Positions 1 through 10,604 of a stretch of 64,000 nucleotides of DNA are shown here, one piece after another. Origin of the DNA: a virus; IMG/VR virus record IMGVR_UViG_3300022868_000009, positions 280,635 through 344,634 of that record. One strand, 5' to 3'. A program made the position numbers and the translations under genes. The notes beneath the pieces are model-generated. The model searched no databases. It saw only the letters and a list, made by a program, of their open reading frames with translations, and was not told the DNA's origin. Every line of letters starts with the position of its first letter. The first letter of the stretch is position 1.

Positions 1-1920
1 ATAGAAACTTATAAAGTATTTGATTTAGAAGATTATCAAATAAACGCAAGAAACCTTAAACTAGGTGGGTATGAAATAAAATATAGATTTACACAAAATA
101 ATGGAAGATCATATACAGAATGGGAAAATTTAACAACAGAAAATTTAAAAACATTAAGATTAGATGAATTAAGATTTGCTAATGTACAATATTTAATTAA
201 AAATATTGGTACAGACACATTTATAATCAATGATATTACGTTAATAGGAGATTTTCAAAATGTGTCTGCTGATTATATAAAAGTAAACAGATATGGATTA
301 AGAGAAGATTGTATAACATTTTTTCAAAATACAACCGTAGGTATTAATGCATTTAATAAAAATGCATTAACAAACGGATTAAGTTGTTATCAAAATCCAT
401 TAACCGATCTAGAAAATAAAGATAAATCTGGGTTTTGGAATCCTTATGACTTTGATAAAATAGTAGGATTAGCTAATCTATTTGGGGGACATGTTTCAGA
501 TATTGCTGGATGGACTTCAACTTATTGTTTAGCTGATCCAGACGGAAACGGTATAGATAAATATTTACATGAACATCAACTTAAAAATATAATTGATATG
601 CAAGATGTAAAAATAATAATTCCAGAAAATAAATTTCCAAACGAAACTATCAAAATAAATATATTTAACTTAGATCTTTTTGATACATTTGAAGTTCATA
701 TTATGAAAGACCCATTCAAAGAAGCTTTTGGAATAACAAAAAGACCAGGTGAAGATGATATAGTGTACATATGCGAATCAAATCGATTATTTAGAGTTAA
801 ACATGCTCAAGCATTTAGAGAAGTTATGAATGCATCAACTTATTATAAAGTTATTCTAGAAAAATATGAAGATAGAAAAAATATTCAATTTATTGATGAA
901 GATGCAAAAGATTTAATCGATGAATTAACTAAAAATACTTCTATAGATGAAATACTTGGTATTGAAAATGAACAAGATGAAGATAAAATCTCAAATAAAG
1001 AACAAACATATACATTATCATTTGATAAAATAAGAGCAGAAATACACAAAGACGTACTATTTGAAAATTATAATATAAATCAAGATAATACAACAATTTC
1101 AAAATCTCAATATGATTTCAAAGATGTAATTGGTAATACTGCTGTAGATTATTTAAAAACAGACCCTACATTAGGAAAAGGTAATAATAGGTCTTTTATT
1201 ACTTGGTTTAATTTTAATTATAAATATACATCAGAAAATTATTTATCTAATGAAGTATTTGATGCATATACACCAACTAAAAATGCAGTATTTCCTCTAT
1301 TATATAATTATGATACTACTGAAAAATTAGGTTATAGATACTGGTTAGAATATGATAAATTAATATTTCAAATAAATGAAAAATATTTCAGTTTAGAATA
1401 TAATTTTATGACTGGTATATGGTACGGTATAATAATAAACCTAAACCAAAAACAAGGATCAATATCACTGGATATTTATAAAAGAAGTTATGATATTGAA
1501 ATTACAATGTTTAATAAAGACTACGAAAAAATCACAATGACAACAGAAGATACAATAGAAAACAGTCACGAACAATATAATACAGGTTATACATATACTG
1601 ATGCAATTGCTGATGGTTATGAACCTGTTAAAAATATCCAGAATATATATTCTGTTACAGATGATAACTTGACAAATGTTAGTAGTATAACATATGAAAA
1701 TATTGAACCTTCAGAATTCTCACATGATCAATCTATTAAAATTATAGGTTCAGATATACAATATACAAACTTAAGGTTATTCAATGACGTTATTAAAGAA
1801 GAAAGCCAAGAAAATTTATTAAAACAATTTATTATCAAAGATGCACAATATTTAATTTTATCAGACAACTCATCAAAACAAGTCATAACAACAAATTATT
1901 GGAACAAAAATTTTAAATAA
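1..1920 (+). CDS. Virion structural protein, 5'-truncated by the window edge
   Basis: The frame is open from base 1, so the gene starts upstream of the window; the GTG at 262 is only an internal codon. 639 residues are visible. The first ~85 read like a beta-rich virion domain (YEIKYRFTQNNGR, then LRFANVQYLIKNIGTDTF). The rest is acidic with many aromatic strands and no catalytic motif I recognise. It converges on the M23 peptidase gene across a shared terminator. A tail, baseplate or neck component is inferred from style and from the baseplate genes nearby; exact role unknown. Confidence 0.6.
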   Translation: METYKVFDLEDYQINARNLKLGGYEIKYRFTQNNGRSYTEWENLTTENLKTLRLDELRFANVQYLIKNIGTDTFIINDITLIGDFQNVSADYIKVNRYGLREDCITFFQNTTVGINAFNKNALTNGLSCYQNPLTDLENKDKSGFWNPYDFDKIVGLANLFGGHVSDIAGWTSTYCLADPDGNGIDKYLHEHQLKNIIDMQDVKIIIPENKFPNETIKINIFNLDLFDTFEVHIMKDPFKEAFGITKRPGEDDIVYICESNRLFRVKHAQAFREVMNASTYYKVILEKYEDRKNIQFIDEDAKDLIDELTKNTSIDEILGIENEQDEDKISNKEQTYTLSFDKIRAEIHKDVLFENYNINQDNTTISKSQYDFKDVIGNTAVDYLKTDPTLGKGNNRSFITWFNFNYKYTSENYLSNEVFDAYTPTKNAVFPLLYNYDTTEKLGYRYWLEYDKLIFQINEKYFSLEYNFMTGIWYGIIINLNQKQGSISLDIYKRSYDIEITMFNKDYEKITMTTEDTIENSHEQYNTGYTYTDAIADGYEPVKNIQNIYSVTDDNLTNVSSITYENIEPSEFSHDQSIKIIGSDIQYTNLRLFNDVIKEESQENLLKQFIIKDAQYLILSDNSSKQVITTNYWNKNFK

Positions 1921-1949
1921 TGAAATTCCTCAAATAGAAATAACCCAAA

Positions 1950-1979
1950 AAAAAGAGCGCCGAAGCACTCTTTTTTTAT
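1950..1979. terminator. Bidirectional terminator
   Basis: Stem AAGAG..CTCTT with inner GC pairs and a CGAA loop, flanked by an A-run on the left and a T-run on the right, between two convergent genes. Confidence 0.75.
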
Positions 1980-2851
1980 TTTAATGTTATCAAATTTAAA
2001 GGATCCAGTGTCTTATCATTATAATATATTTCATAATGTAAATGAGATCCAGTTGATAAACCAGTACTACCAACATAAGCTATAACATCATCAACATCTA
2101 CTGTATCACCTAATTCAACGTTAAAATTAGATAAATGAGCGTATAATGTTTTATAACCATTTTGATGATTAATAACTAATCTGTTGCCATATCCGATTCT
2201 AGAATATATTTTCATAGTCACAATACCTTTACCAGGTGAATATATATCTGCACCATATTCTGTGTCTAAATCTATACCATCATGGAAATCTATTTTTTTA
2301 GTTATAGGATGTTTCCTATAACCATATCCTGATGTTATCCGATTAAGATCAATTGTTGATATTGGAGAACGATATGGTATATATTCCAATTCATTAACAT
2401 AATCTGAAAGTTCGTTATATGACTCTTTTTGAATTTTGAGTCTAGTTTCAAATTTATCAACATTCAAATATGAATCTTTTATAAAAGATTCTAAATCTTC
2501 GTCAAATAAAAAGATATTTTTATATCTTTCAACACCACCAAATCCACCATTTCTATCATATGGTATTTCATTAACTCCAAGTACATTTCTAAACATTGAA
2601 TCGTTTTTTTCAAAATCCATTAATGCTGTTTTTAAAAGTGTAACTTTGTTGTTAATTTTTTGGTAGGTGTTTGTTAGGGCTTTTTTATCATTTTTTAGTT
2701 CAATATTTTCTCTACTTTTATCAATAGAAATAATATTAACTGTTAAAAACAATAATAATAAAAGTAAAACCCAATTTTTTTTGAAAAAGATTTTTTTCTT
2801 TTCATTTTTCATCTTTAATTTTTGTTTTTTAAGACTTGTAACCCCAACCAT
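1976..2851 (-). CDS. Membrane-anchored M23 (LytM-type) peptidoglycan endopeptidase
   Basis: 291 residues. A lysine-rich N-terminus leads into one membrane segment (WVLLLLLLFLTVNIISI, about 27-43), then a coiled-coil spacer, then an M23 domain from about 170. The zinc ligands are visible: H and D in FHDGIDLD and the HLHYE motif near the end; the domain also has the typical SGYGYRKHP and YAHLSN segments. The family cleaves peptide cross-links of the cell wall. In a phage this suggests lysis or wall passage during entry. A single-pass membrane anchor is unusual for a free endolysin. It could also be a recently acquired host gene. Confidence 0.85.
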   Translation of the reverse strand: MVGVTSLKKQKLKMKNEKKKIFFKKNWVLLLLLLFLTVNIISIDKSRENIELKNDKKALTNTYQKINNKVTLLKTALMDFEKNDSMFRNVLGVNEIPYDRNGGFGGVERYKNIFLFDEDLESFIKDSYLNVDKFETRLKIQKESYNELSDYVNELEYIPYRSPISTIDLNRITSGYGYRKHPITKKIDFHDGIDLDTEYGADIYSPGKGIVTMKIYSRIGYGNRLVINHQNGYKTLYAHLSNFNVELGDTVDVDDVIAYVGSTGLSTGSHLHYEIYYNDKTLDPLNLITLK

Positions 2852-3082
2852 TTTAGTGTAATATTACTAAAGTAGTATCAATATTCAATTTTAATTTAAA
2901 ATCTTCCAAAGTCATATAAAATGAAAGATTACAGTCTAGTAACGATTTATATATAAAAATAAATTACTCAAAAAATTCTAAAAACACGAATTAATTATAA
3001 TTAGATTTATTTATTTAGTTTGAAAAAATTTTTTGGCATGAAAATTGTATTATATTAAATATAAAAACTTAAAAAATATATT

Positions 3083-4147
3083 ATGAAAACACTACTTTTA
3101 ACAATTTTACTCGCAATTACAACATTATTCTCATATTCACAAATAGATGAATATGATGATGTTTATTATTCTCCTCTAAAAGAGAAAGATACTATATATA
3201 TAGTGGATACTATATACACAGACACAACAGTTGAAAAAAACACACACGTAACGAATAACTATTATGATGATAATGATTATGAAGATTATTATTACACAAA
3301 AAGAATCCAAAGATTTCATAGATATTATAATTATGATTACTATTCAACGTATTATTCAGATTACTATTTTTTATTTGATATAGGTGGTGTTGATTTTTAC
3401 TTTACAAATTATTATTATCCATATTATTACGGACATTATTATAGACCATATCATTATCATTATTATAGACCATATTATTATTCATACTACAATAATTATC
3501 ACTACTGGGGATATAATCATTATTATTATAATTATAATGGATGGAATAATGGACATAACTATGGATATCATAATAATGAACAATATACCAACAACAATAA
3601 TATTTATTATGGACACAGAAATAATTCAATTACAAATGGATCTAGAGGAAATAACAATAGAACAGATAATGTTGCAGTTTCAACTAATACAAAAAACCCA
3701 ACTAGTAACCCTACATCTTATAGTCACAAACAAGACCAGTCACACACACCTGTTGCAACTAATACTTTAGAAAATAAAAAACCTTATACAAGACCTTCAA
3801 ATTATAGTAAAGATAAAAGTCCATATACAGAATTATTAAATGGTTCAGAAAATAAAAAACCATATAATAAACCTAATTTTAGACCTAACAATACAAAGAA
3901 ACCTACTAACACATACACTAAACCTAACAATAAACCAACTTATAAACCAACTTATAAACCATCTAGTTCAAGATCAAGTTATTCTAAACCTAGTAGAAGT
4001 TCATCAAATTATTCTAGACCAAGTTCAAAATCAAGTTACTCTAGACCTAGTTCTAGTAGAAGTTCATCAAGTTACTCTAGACCTAGTTCTAGTAGAAGTT
4101 CATCAAGTTCATCAAGACCATCTAGTAGAAGTGGTGGGCGAAGATAA
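3083..4147 (+). CDS. Secreted Tyr/His-rich and Ser/Arg-rich low-complexity protein
   Basis: 354 residues. Residues 1-20 form a clear signal peptide (MKTLLLTILLAITTLFSYSQ). Residues ~70-165 are extremely Tyr/His/Asn-rich (repeats like HYYRPYYYSYY), 190-290 are Asn/Thr/Pro/Lys-rich, and the C-terminus is a run of SSRSSYSRPSS repeats. No enzymatic domain. Bacteroidota genomes carry similar secreted low-complexity proteins, so host origin is likely. A role at the envelope, in adhesion or mineral/metal binding is only a guess. It has its own promoter region and a strong terminator. Confidence 0.75.
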   Translation: MKTLLLTILLAITTLFSYSQIDEYDDVYYSPLKEKDTIYIVDTIYTDTTVEKNTHVTNNYYDDNDYEDYYYTKRIQRFHRYYNYDYYSTYYSDYYFLFDIGGVDFYFTNYYYPYYYGHYYRPYHYHYYRPYYYSYYNNYHYWGYNHYYYNYNGWNNGHNYGYHNNEQYTNNNNIYYGHRNNSITNGSRGNNNRTDNVAVSTNTKNPTSNPTSYSHKQDQSHTPVATNTLENKKPYTRPSNYSKDKSPYTELLNGSENKKPYNKPNFRPNNTKKPTNTYTKPNNKPTYKPTYKPSSSRSSYSKPSRSSSNYSRPSSKSSYSRPSSSRSSSSYSRPSSSRSSSSSSRPSSRSGGRR

Positions 4148-4155
4148 TCGTTCAT

Positions 4156-4187
4156 AAAAAAACCTCTCGATTGAGAGGTTTTTTTAT
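4156..4187. terminator. Rho-independent terminator (bidirectional)
   Basis: AACCTCTC-GATT-GAGAGGTT, a perfect 8-bp stem flanked by A7 and T7; serves the low-complexity protein gene and the leftward operon. Confidence 0.85.
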
Positions 4188-4191
4188 GCGA

Positions 4192-4584
4192 CTATTTATA
4201 TAATAACCGTATTAAATCTTGTGTAATTATTTTAATCAATTTTTGATCACCAACTTGAACATCTGGTATATTCTTAAGAATAGAAAAATTGTCATTTCCC
4301 TCAATAACTAAATTTTCAATGTGTTGGTACATTTCTAAATCTTTTTTATAATATTCTTTAAGAGATTCTACAAATTTCTGACAATTAAATCCAACTCTAT
4401 TATTATATTTTATCATTTGTAAATCTTCACCTTCATTACTATCTTTTTCAATAATAAAATACCATAATTTTTTCTTAGAAACTTTTATATTTTCTAATAC
4501 ATTATAAGCTTTACTAGCTTGAACATTTTTTGGAAATGTAGCTACTTTACCATAAAAATTTACATCACTTGTATTACCTGTCAT
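4192..4584 (-). CDS. Hypothetical protein, last gene of the baseplate cluster
   Basis: 130 residues, acidic, no recognised motif. It follows the baseplate genes in the same direction after ~70 nt and ends at the bidirectional terminator. Association with the virion is inferred from position only. Confidence 0.6.
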   Translation of the reverse strand: MTGNTSDVNFYGKVATFPKNVQASKAYNVLENIKVSKKKLWYFIIEKDSNEGEDLQMIKYNNRVGFNCQKFVESLKEYYKKDLEMYQHIENLVIEGNDNFSILKNIPDVQVGDQKLIKIITQDLIRLLYK

Positions 4585-4655
4585 ATTTTATATTAAGATT
4601 TTAAGATTTTAATTATATATCTTCTTATAGAAGTCTAAAAAAGTCAAAAATTTTA

Positions 4656-4910
4656 TTAATTATTATGTTTATCATAATACTTATCAACATTATAATTCCA
4701 AAAATTTCTTAATACTAAATTTGAATTAATTACATCAATAGCAAGTTTTTGAAGCCATCCTAAAAATTCATATGTAGTATCATTATGTAAAAGATAACCA
4801 GAAGTCATTTTCTCAACCAATTTATTCTCATAATCAACCCCAGTATTTTTTAAATTATCATTTCTGTGTTTTAATTCATACAATTCTCTTATATGTCTAT
4901 CTTTTTCCAT
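4656..4910 (-). CDS. Small hypothetical protein of the baseplate operon
   Basis: 84 residues with a charged N-terminal helix (MEKDRHIRELYELKHRNDN). Its start overlaps the stop of the gp6-like gene by one base, so translation is probably coupled. No family recognised. Confidence 0.65.
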   Translation of the reverse strand: MEKDRHIRELYELKHRNDNLKNTGVDYENKLVEKMTSGYLLHNDTTYEFLGWLQKLAIDVINSNLVLRNFWNYNVDKYYDKHNN

Positions 4911-6862
4911 TATACAGTTTTATTCTCTTTCTTAGTAACACCATCAAATATTATATTAATACTTGTTAAACCATCAGAATCTGGATTCTCATTGTAATAT
5001 AAATTGTCTCTATCTTTCCAACCACCTCTTATAATAGCATATTCATCTTTACTAATAATAATATCACCATGCACTGGGTCTAAACCTATTATAGCATTAT
5101 TATCATAAGAATTTACTTTATCTTTATCATTAATAACCAATTCACTTATAGGTGTTATACTTTTTGTATTTATACTAACAATAGATTTTTTTGATAATTT
5201 AGAAAATTTTAAATTTTTTTGTTTCAAACCTTTTTGAATTAAATTAGAATTTCTTGCATGATAATCTTCATTATTTTGACTTACAAAATGAATATCAATA
5301 GAATCAACACCATCAACTCCTTTTAAAATTTTGATTAAATCTGATTTTACTATTCTATCAAATCTTTCGTTATTTAATAAATAATCAGACATTTTAGATA
5401 TAATATCTTGTTTAATATTAGTTTCAATAACATCATCATATCTTCTAACATAAACATAAGAAACATATTTAGTTATCTTAGGTTGAATTATAACCAATTC
5501 AGAAGTCATACTCAATATACCCATTTTTTTAATATAATTAACAATTTTTTGCTGTTCTACATCATCTAAATAAAATACATCAACAGGAACATTAAAATAA
5601 TTAACACTATCAGTAAAATAATTAGATATTTTAGGTATCAAGTATAAATAAATTTGATTGTCATTTGTATTACTAAAATACTCATAATAAGCATTCTCAA
5701 AATTTATCATTTTGTTTTGAATATATGCACTACTCTTGCCATTTGAAATAGATTTTTTTAATTCTTGCATCTTTGTATTGATAACAGTAGATGTAATATT
5801 AGAACCAAAGTTATTATCATCAGACTTATTAAAAGCATTTATTTTACTAAACATATTTAATCTCTTTAAATGAAATATAAATTGTGGAGGAGTAGATAAA
5901 ATAAAATTCCTAGAAACATAAGGAATTAAAGATTTTGTAAATTTAGGTGATTCGCCATTACTAGACAATCCAATATTAACATCAACTTCAATATTAAATA
6001 AATCTTCCATTTCTAAAGAATTACCATCACTATCATTAATCATATCAATAAACGTCCAATCATTATTAATTGGATTTAAAATATCACCCCTTTGACCTTC
6101 TGTTAATAAATATTTAACTTCTATAATTGAACCTAATGCAGGTATAAAACCAAAATCATCAGTACCAAATTCAACATCTACACCACCATTAAAACCTGTT
6201 TTAACAACACATGATAATTCACCAGATGTCATACTATATTTATGTTCTTTAATAGTTAATGGATAACCATTAACATAAACTAAAACATTAAAATTTTCAA
6301 TTAAAGATTCACTAGAAATATTAACACTTATAGATTGATCAGGCTCTGCAGCACCAGTAAAAGTTTGAGTTTCAAATTGACCTTGAATAATATTTGCAAA
6401 AAATTGTGTACTTGTGTTCATATTATAAATATTAGAATCAGTACCAAGTACGATAGAATATTTTAAATTATTCGTTTTATTTTTAACAACAGTATAATTA
6501 TTAATAGTAAATGTGCCAGAAGATATTTCCTCATTAATATTAATACCTGGTTTTAATTTAAACATTAATGTACCTGTAGCACTAATCGGTCTAGTAGGGC
6601 TATGTCCTGCAATTCTAGATATATTCCAAATAACTTTAGGATCAATTGTTTGTTCAATATTTATTTGTTCAACCGATCTTTTTTGATAAATCATAGTATG
6701 TCTAAAAACCTCTTCAATGAAAATTAACATTTGACCATAAGGGGAACTAGAATTAAAAAGAAGATCAGATTTCTGATACTGGTTTCGTAACCAAGTATTA
6801 GTTTGATTTACAAGACTATCAAATTTTAATTCTATAAAATTAAATATATTCTTTGCAGGCAT
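4910..6862 (-). CDS. Baseplate wedge protein, T4 gp6-like (baseplate J family)
   Basis: 650 residues, near the length of T4 gp6 (660). The N-terminus (SLVNQTNTWLRNQYQ, then GQMLIFIEEVFRHTMIYQ and NISRIAGHSPTRPISATGTL) is the typical wedge opening. The C-terminal third (IKQDIISKMSDYLLNNERFDRIVKSDL) matches the baseplate-J end domain. In T4, gp6 dimers form the iris of the baseplate and reorganise during sheath contraction. Overlaps both neighbours by one base. This is the best evidence for a contractile-tailed phage. Confidence 0.8.
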   Translation of the reverse strand: MPAKNIFNFIELKFDSLVNQTNTWLRNQYQKSDLLFNSSSPYGQMLIFIEEVFRHTMIYQKRSVEQINIEQTIDPKVIWNISRIAGHSPTRPISATGTLMFKLKPGININEEISSGTFTINNYTVVKNKTNNLKYSIVLGTDSNIYNMNTSTQFFANIIQGQFETQTFTGAAEPDQSISVNISSESLIENFNVLVYVNGYPLTIKEHKYSMTSGELSCVVKTGFNGGVDVEFGTDDFGFIPALGSIIEVKYLLTEGQRGDILNPINNDWTFIDMINDSDGNSLEMEDLFNIEVDVNIGLSSNGESPKFTKSLIPYVSRNFILSTPPQFIFHLKRLNMFSKINAFNKSDDNNFGSNITSTVINTKMQELKKSISNGKSSAYIQNKMINFENAYYEYFSNTNDNQIYLYLIPKISNYFTDSVNYFNVPVDVFYLDDVEQQKIVNYIKKMGILSMTSELVIIQPKITKYVSYVYVRRYDDVIETNIKQDIISKMSDYLLNNERFDRIVKSDLIKILKGVDGVDSIDIHFVSQNNEDYHARNSNLIQKGLKQKNLKFSKLSKKSIVSINTKSITPISELVINDKDKVNSYDNNAIIGLDPVHGDIIISKDEYAIIRGGWKDRDNLYYNENPDSDGLTSINIIFDGVTKKENKTV

Positions 6863-7518
6863 TATTGTCTAATATTATTTTTTAAAACATCTCCAACTGT
6901 CTCCACAATTGTTGTTAAATTATTTTTTTCAACATGTATAAATTTATCATATATTTGAAAATCAAATTTAAATAAACCATCTCTTTCTTTTGTAATATTT
7001 AATTTAACATCATGTTTATTACTAACATTAATATCAAAATTAAACGCTAAATATTTACACGGAACCATAGTAACTTGTGGATCATATTTAAAACCATAAA
7101 TAGATATTTCATTAACATCATTTTTAGAAAACCATTCATTAATCATAACAGCAGGCGAATTAATAAATTCCGATAAAATTTTTATATTTTTTCCAAATTT
7201 ATTTTTCTTAAAAACATTAGAAAGATTTTTTTTAAACTCATCTATATCTTCAAAATAAATAGCCTTATATAAACAATTAATATCATATAAATATAAGCAT
7301 TCATTTTTAGTTAAATATTGTTTATCTGAATCAACAACAAATATCAACTTTGTATGTAACACTTGTGTTTTCTTATAATATAATTTATTAAAAGCAACAA
7401 CCAATTTCAAATCATCAGAACCTTCTATTTTCTCATAAACATGATCGACAGTTAAAACTTGACTATCATCAAATTTTTCTTTCGTAGCTTTATATATTTC
7501 GTCAATACTTATATTCAT
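6862..7518 (-). CDS. Probable baseplate-associated protein
   Basis: 218 residues, alternating strands and helices, no named motif. Its start and stop each overlap a neighbour by one base, inside the operon of the gp6-like gene. It occupies the place where T4-like phages keep small wedge proteins, but sequence similarity to gp53 or gp25 is not visible by eye. Confidence 0.6.
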   Translation of the reverse strand: MNISIDEIYKATKEKFDDSQVLTVDHVYEKIEGSDDLKLVVAFNKLYYKKTQVLHTKLIFVVDSDKQYLTKNECLYLYDINCLYKAIYFEDIDEFKKNLSNVFKKNKFGKNIKILSEFINSPAVMINEWFSKNDVNEISIYGFKYDPQVTMVPCKYLAFNFDINVSNKHDVKLNITKERDGLFKFDFQIYDKFIHVEKNNLTTIVETVGDVLKNNIRQ

Positions 7519-10127
7519 TATAATAATTTTCTTGTTATTTCATATCTTTCTGAAACTGTAGACGTATTAGATTCATCAACTCTTAATATTCTAATATTCA
7601 TTCCTTTATAATAATTCATATCAGAATAATTTTTCATAGTTAAACCACTACTAGTACTATCCAAATTAATATTATAGTAATATGTTGTTCCAGTCATACC
7701 AGTTGATTGTATCGTATAAACGCCTGTTAAATCTACAACAGTATCTCCACTATTAAAATAAAAATTGTCTACATAAACTGTATCACCAGATTGAAATATA
7801 GGATATTTATAAGGTTCTAAATAAAGTGAACTAGTTGAACCACTAACAAATGTTATTAACCTTTCATTAACATTAGTATGATTATAATAAGAATTTGCAT
7901 ATGTAGAACCAGTTGGATTCGAAGAATTATATTCATATAAATCCACTGGTAAATTAACACTAAACAATCTAATCTCTGAATTTGAATCACCGTCATAAAA
8001 ATTCATATTCACATTTAACTTATTTAACACCGATGTCATATTTGCATCAATAGTTATATCCATAACTTGCGCATATTCTAAATCTTTTGTTAACATAATA
8101 TATAATTCACCACCAAAATCAACAATATCATCATTATCAACTGTCAATTTAACTTGATTAGTTGTCGGTATAATTATTGGATAACTTGTACCACTAGCAG
8201 TTTGGTTATAATTATATATTTCAGTTGAAGTTATATCATATATTTCTGAATATTCAGAATTCAAAGCTCTCATTCTCAATGTAGGATAATTACCTGTATA
8301 ATCAGTTTCTATTTTAATTGAAGGTGAATCCACAAATTGATAAGTAGAATATAAAGTTAACAATTCTTCTAAATTAATAATTTGTGATTTAATTAAATCT
8401 AAATCTGTTTGAGAATAAATCAAACTTTTTATGTTCCATAACTCTTCATGAAAATAAGTATATCCACTTAAAACTTTCATATAATTATCACTCATTTGAG
8501 CATTTGTCTGCAATATTCTCTTATATAAATCTAGACTAAATGAATTATAGATACTAGTTGGATCATAACTCATAGGCAAAACATCATTATCAATATCATA
8601 ATTTATATTTAATATAAAATCATAACTAACACCATCTTGTACCCCGTTACTCACATATTTTGGATATGGTCTTATTAATGTGCCATCTGGATCAACTGCA
8701 CCATCCAAATCGTTATTTGGATTATTAAGAAATTCTACACCATATAAATTAGTTGTAATATTTCCTGATCCATCATCAATTTCATAATACCATAAAATAG
8801 CATTAAAATAAAAATCAGAAGGAGCCTCGTTATTATAACTATAACTATTAAATTCATTAAATGTTTCTAAATTAGCAATAGTCATTTTATAATAATGTTC
8901 TGTTTCAAAGTCAATTGTTAAACCATCAATATCATCTGAATTAAAACTAACAAGACTCTCGACATAATCAGATTGATCTAAATCAACATTATTAGTTAAT
9001 TCTATACCATAATAATTTCCTTTTTTCCTCAATTTATCACCACTTGAACAAATATATGTTTTATCGTCTGTATCAAAATAACCAAAATAAGAGCCTGGAT
9101 AATCAGACGGATTTAATCTTATAGGAGAATTCAATGATTCTGCGCCCATAATTTCATCTTGTATTTCTTCTGGAATAATAGGTAATTCTAAATTTGGATA
9201 ATAATTATTATTATCTTCTATTTTAAATAAGATATTTGGAGTTTGACCCTCGTGATGAGGAATCTTAGCTATTATCTCATTGTAATTTCTTCTACTTGTC
9301 TGTACTTGGCTATCTACTTGTGTATCACCAGCATATTGTATAAATCTAGTATAATCTAAATAAATTGTAGCCGATTCGCTGATTATACTATGTACAGTAG
9401 AACCTAAATCAAGATATGTTATACTGCCAACAACAGTCACATTTTCAATTGTGTATGTTGTGTCTACTAAATATATGTTTGTTGTACCTGAAAAATTAAC
9501 TTCATCACCAATTTTGAATTTAGCAACACTTGATATTTCCACACTTATTGTACCACCACTGTAGTAACCAGTTGAACTATCTACAACACAACTATAATAA
9601 TTAATTTCTCTTTCTTTCCATAAATACTCTCTAAAATAATCTGTATTAGTTACAGTAGATGCATTCGGATTTTGAAAATCAGGAAGATTTTTATCCCAGT
9701 CTACCAAATGTACACCTGGTTCAAAATCCATCAAATTTAATTTTCTACACCATTTCCAAAAAATCATTTCGGTAGGTGTTTGTAACTCTGATATATTGTA
9801 GAAATCCGTGTTCGAGTTTATTCTACTTTCTCGTTCAACATCATCATAATTAGCAACATAATTTCTTAATGATTCAATTAAATTATCACCAAATGATAAA
9901 GCAGGTGGACTTGGTTCATAACAGAAAAAGTCTCCTTTTTTATTGGTTGTAATATCAAAATTTAATGTATCTCCAGATTGATTTGGAAAATTAAGACATA
10001 CAAATTTTGTAAAATTTACTTTGAAATTCTGATTATTATGCGCTTGATTAATATCTTCTGCTGCACTTGGAAAAGCATAAAAACTTGTTCCACGTTCTTT
10101 CATTGCTTTGTAAAGTGGTGTAGCCAT
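7518..10127 (-). CDS. Large baseplate or tail structural protein
   Basis: 869 residues, first gene of the leftward baseplate operon. The N-terminus (MATPLYKAMKERGTSFYAFPSAAEDIN, with WKWCRKLNLMDFEPG near 130) is well conserved in style. The middle holds small beta-rich domains (FKIGDEVNFSGT) that look like fibre or carbohydrate-contact folds. Position suggests a gp7/gp8-like wedge or peripheral baseplate component. Function inferred. Confidence 0.6.
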   Translation of the reverse strand: MATPLYKAMKERGTSFYAFPSAAEDINQAHNNQNFKVNFTKFVCLNFPNQSGDTLNFDITTNKKGDFFCYEPSPPALSFGDNLIESLRNYVANYDDVERESRINSNTDFYNISELQTPTEMIFWKWCRKLNLMDFEPGVHLVDWDKNLPDFQNPNASTVTNTDYFREYLWKEREINYYSCVVDSSTGYYSGGTISVEISSVAKFKIGDEVNFSGTTNIYLVDTTYTIENVTVVGSITYLDLGSTVHSIISESATIYLDYTRFIQYAGDTQVDSQVQTSRRNYNEIIAKIPHHEGQTPNILFKIEDNNNYYPNLELPIIPEEIQDEIMGAESLNSPIRLNPSDYPGSYFGYFDTDDKTYICSSGDKLRKKGNYYGIELTNNVDLDQSDYVESLVSFNSDDIDGLTIDFETEHYYKMTIANLETFNEFNSYSYNNEAPSDFYFNAILWYYEIDDGSGNITTNLYGVEFLNNPNNDLDGAVDPDGTLIRPYPKYVSNGVQDGVSYDFILNINYDIDNDVLPMSYDPTSIYNSFSLDLYKRILQTNAQMSDNYMKVLSGYTYFHEELWNIKSLIYSQTDLDLIKSQIINLEELLTLYSTYQFVDSPSIKIETDYTGNYPTLRMRALNSEYSEIYDITSTEIYNYNQTASGTSYPIIIPTTNQVKLTVDNDDIVDFGGELYIMLTKDLEYAQVMDITIDANMTSVLNKLNVNMNFYDGDSNSEIRLFSVNLPVDLYEYNSSNPTGSTYANSYYNHTNVNERLITFVSGSTSSLYLEPYKYPIFQSGDTVYVDNFYFNSGDTVVDLTGVYTIQSTGMTGTTYYYNINLDSTSSGLTMKNYSDMNYYKGMNIRILRVDESNTSTVSERYEITRKLL

Positions 10128-10226
10128 TTAAATATACTATATTTTTTTATTATATATTAAATAAACTCATTCATAATTCAAAAATTTATTTTTAAAACTT
10201 TTAAAAATAAGAACACTAAAATATAA

Positions 10227-10604
10227 ATGAGATGGAAACCCGGTACAATATTTCAGGCAGATGAAAGATTTATTTTTGCAAGAAAAATGATAGATAAAAA
10301 TACACTAATAATTTGTACCAGAGATGATGAATATAAAATGTACAAAAAAATTATCACAGAAAAAATATATTCTAAAGGCAAAGTATTTATAAATAAAAGA
10401 ATAGTAGAAATAAATCTAATGGCTGATGATATTACAAGAAATGGTTCATATTATAAAATAATAAAACCAATGTTTACTCCGTTTAAAAGTGAACACTTAG
10501 CAATAAGACTAGATAAGAATTTTAATAAACTAGAAGAAATAATAGATTTCCAATTAGACAAAATGATAAATCTAAAACTTAGTATTTTTGCCCCTGTCGT
10601 CTAA
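10227..10604 (+). CDS. Hypothetical basic protein
   Basis: 125 residues, no recognised family. Divergent from the baseplate operon; its 3' end overlaps the convergent gene at 10572 by 33 bases. Confidence 0.55.
   Translation: MRWKPGTIFQADERFIFARKMIDKNTLIICTRDDEYKMYKKIITEKIYSKGKVFINKRIVEINLMADDITRNGSYYKIIKPMFTPFKSEHLAIRLDKNFNKLEEIIDFQLDKMINLKLSIFAPVV

Noticed and set aside
2436-2861. Plus-strand ORFs opposite the M23 peptidase
   Set aside because: Antisense shadows of a gene with clear catalytic motifs; low-complexity Phe/Ser composition.
3384-4157. ORFs in other frames of the Tyr-rich gene
   Set aside because: Ile/His or Val/Gln-rich frames produced by the same codon repeats; no ribosome site.
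4910-10127. T4 gp7, gp8 or gp53 names for the two genes upstream of the gp6-like gene
   Set aside because: Position fits, but no sequence signature that I can see supports a specific name.
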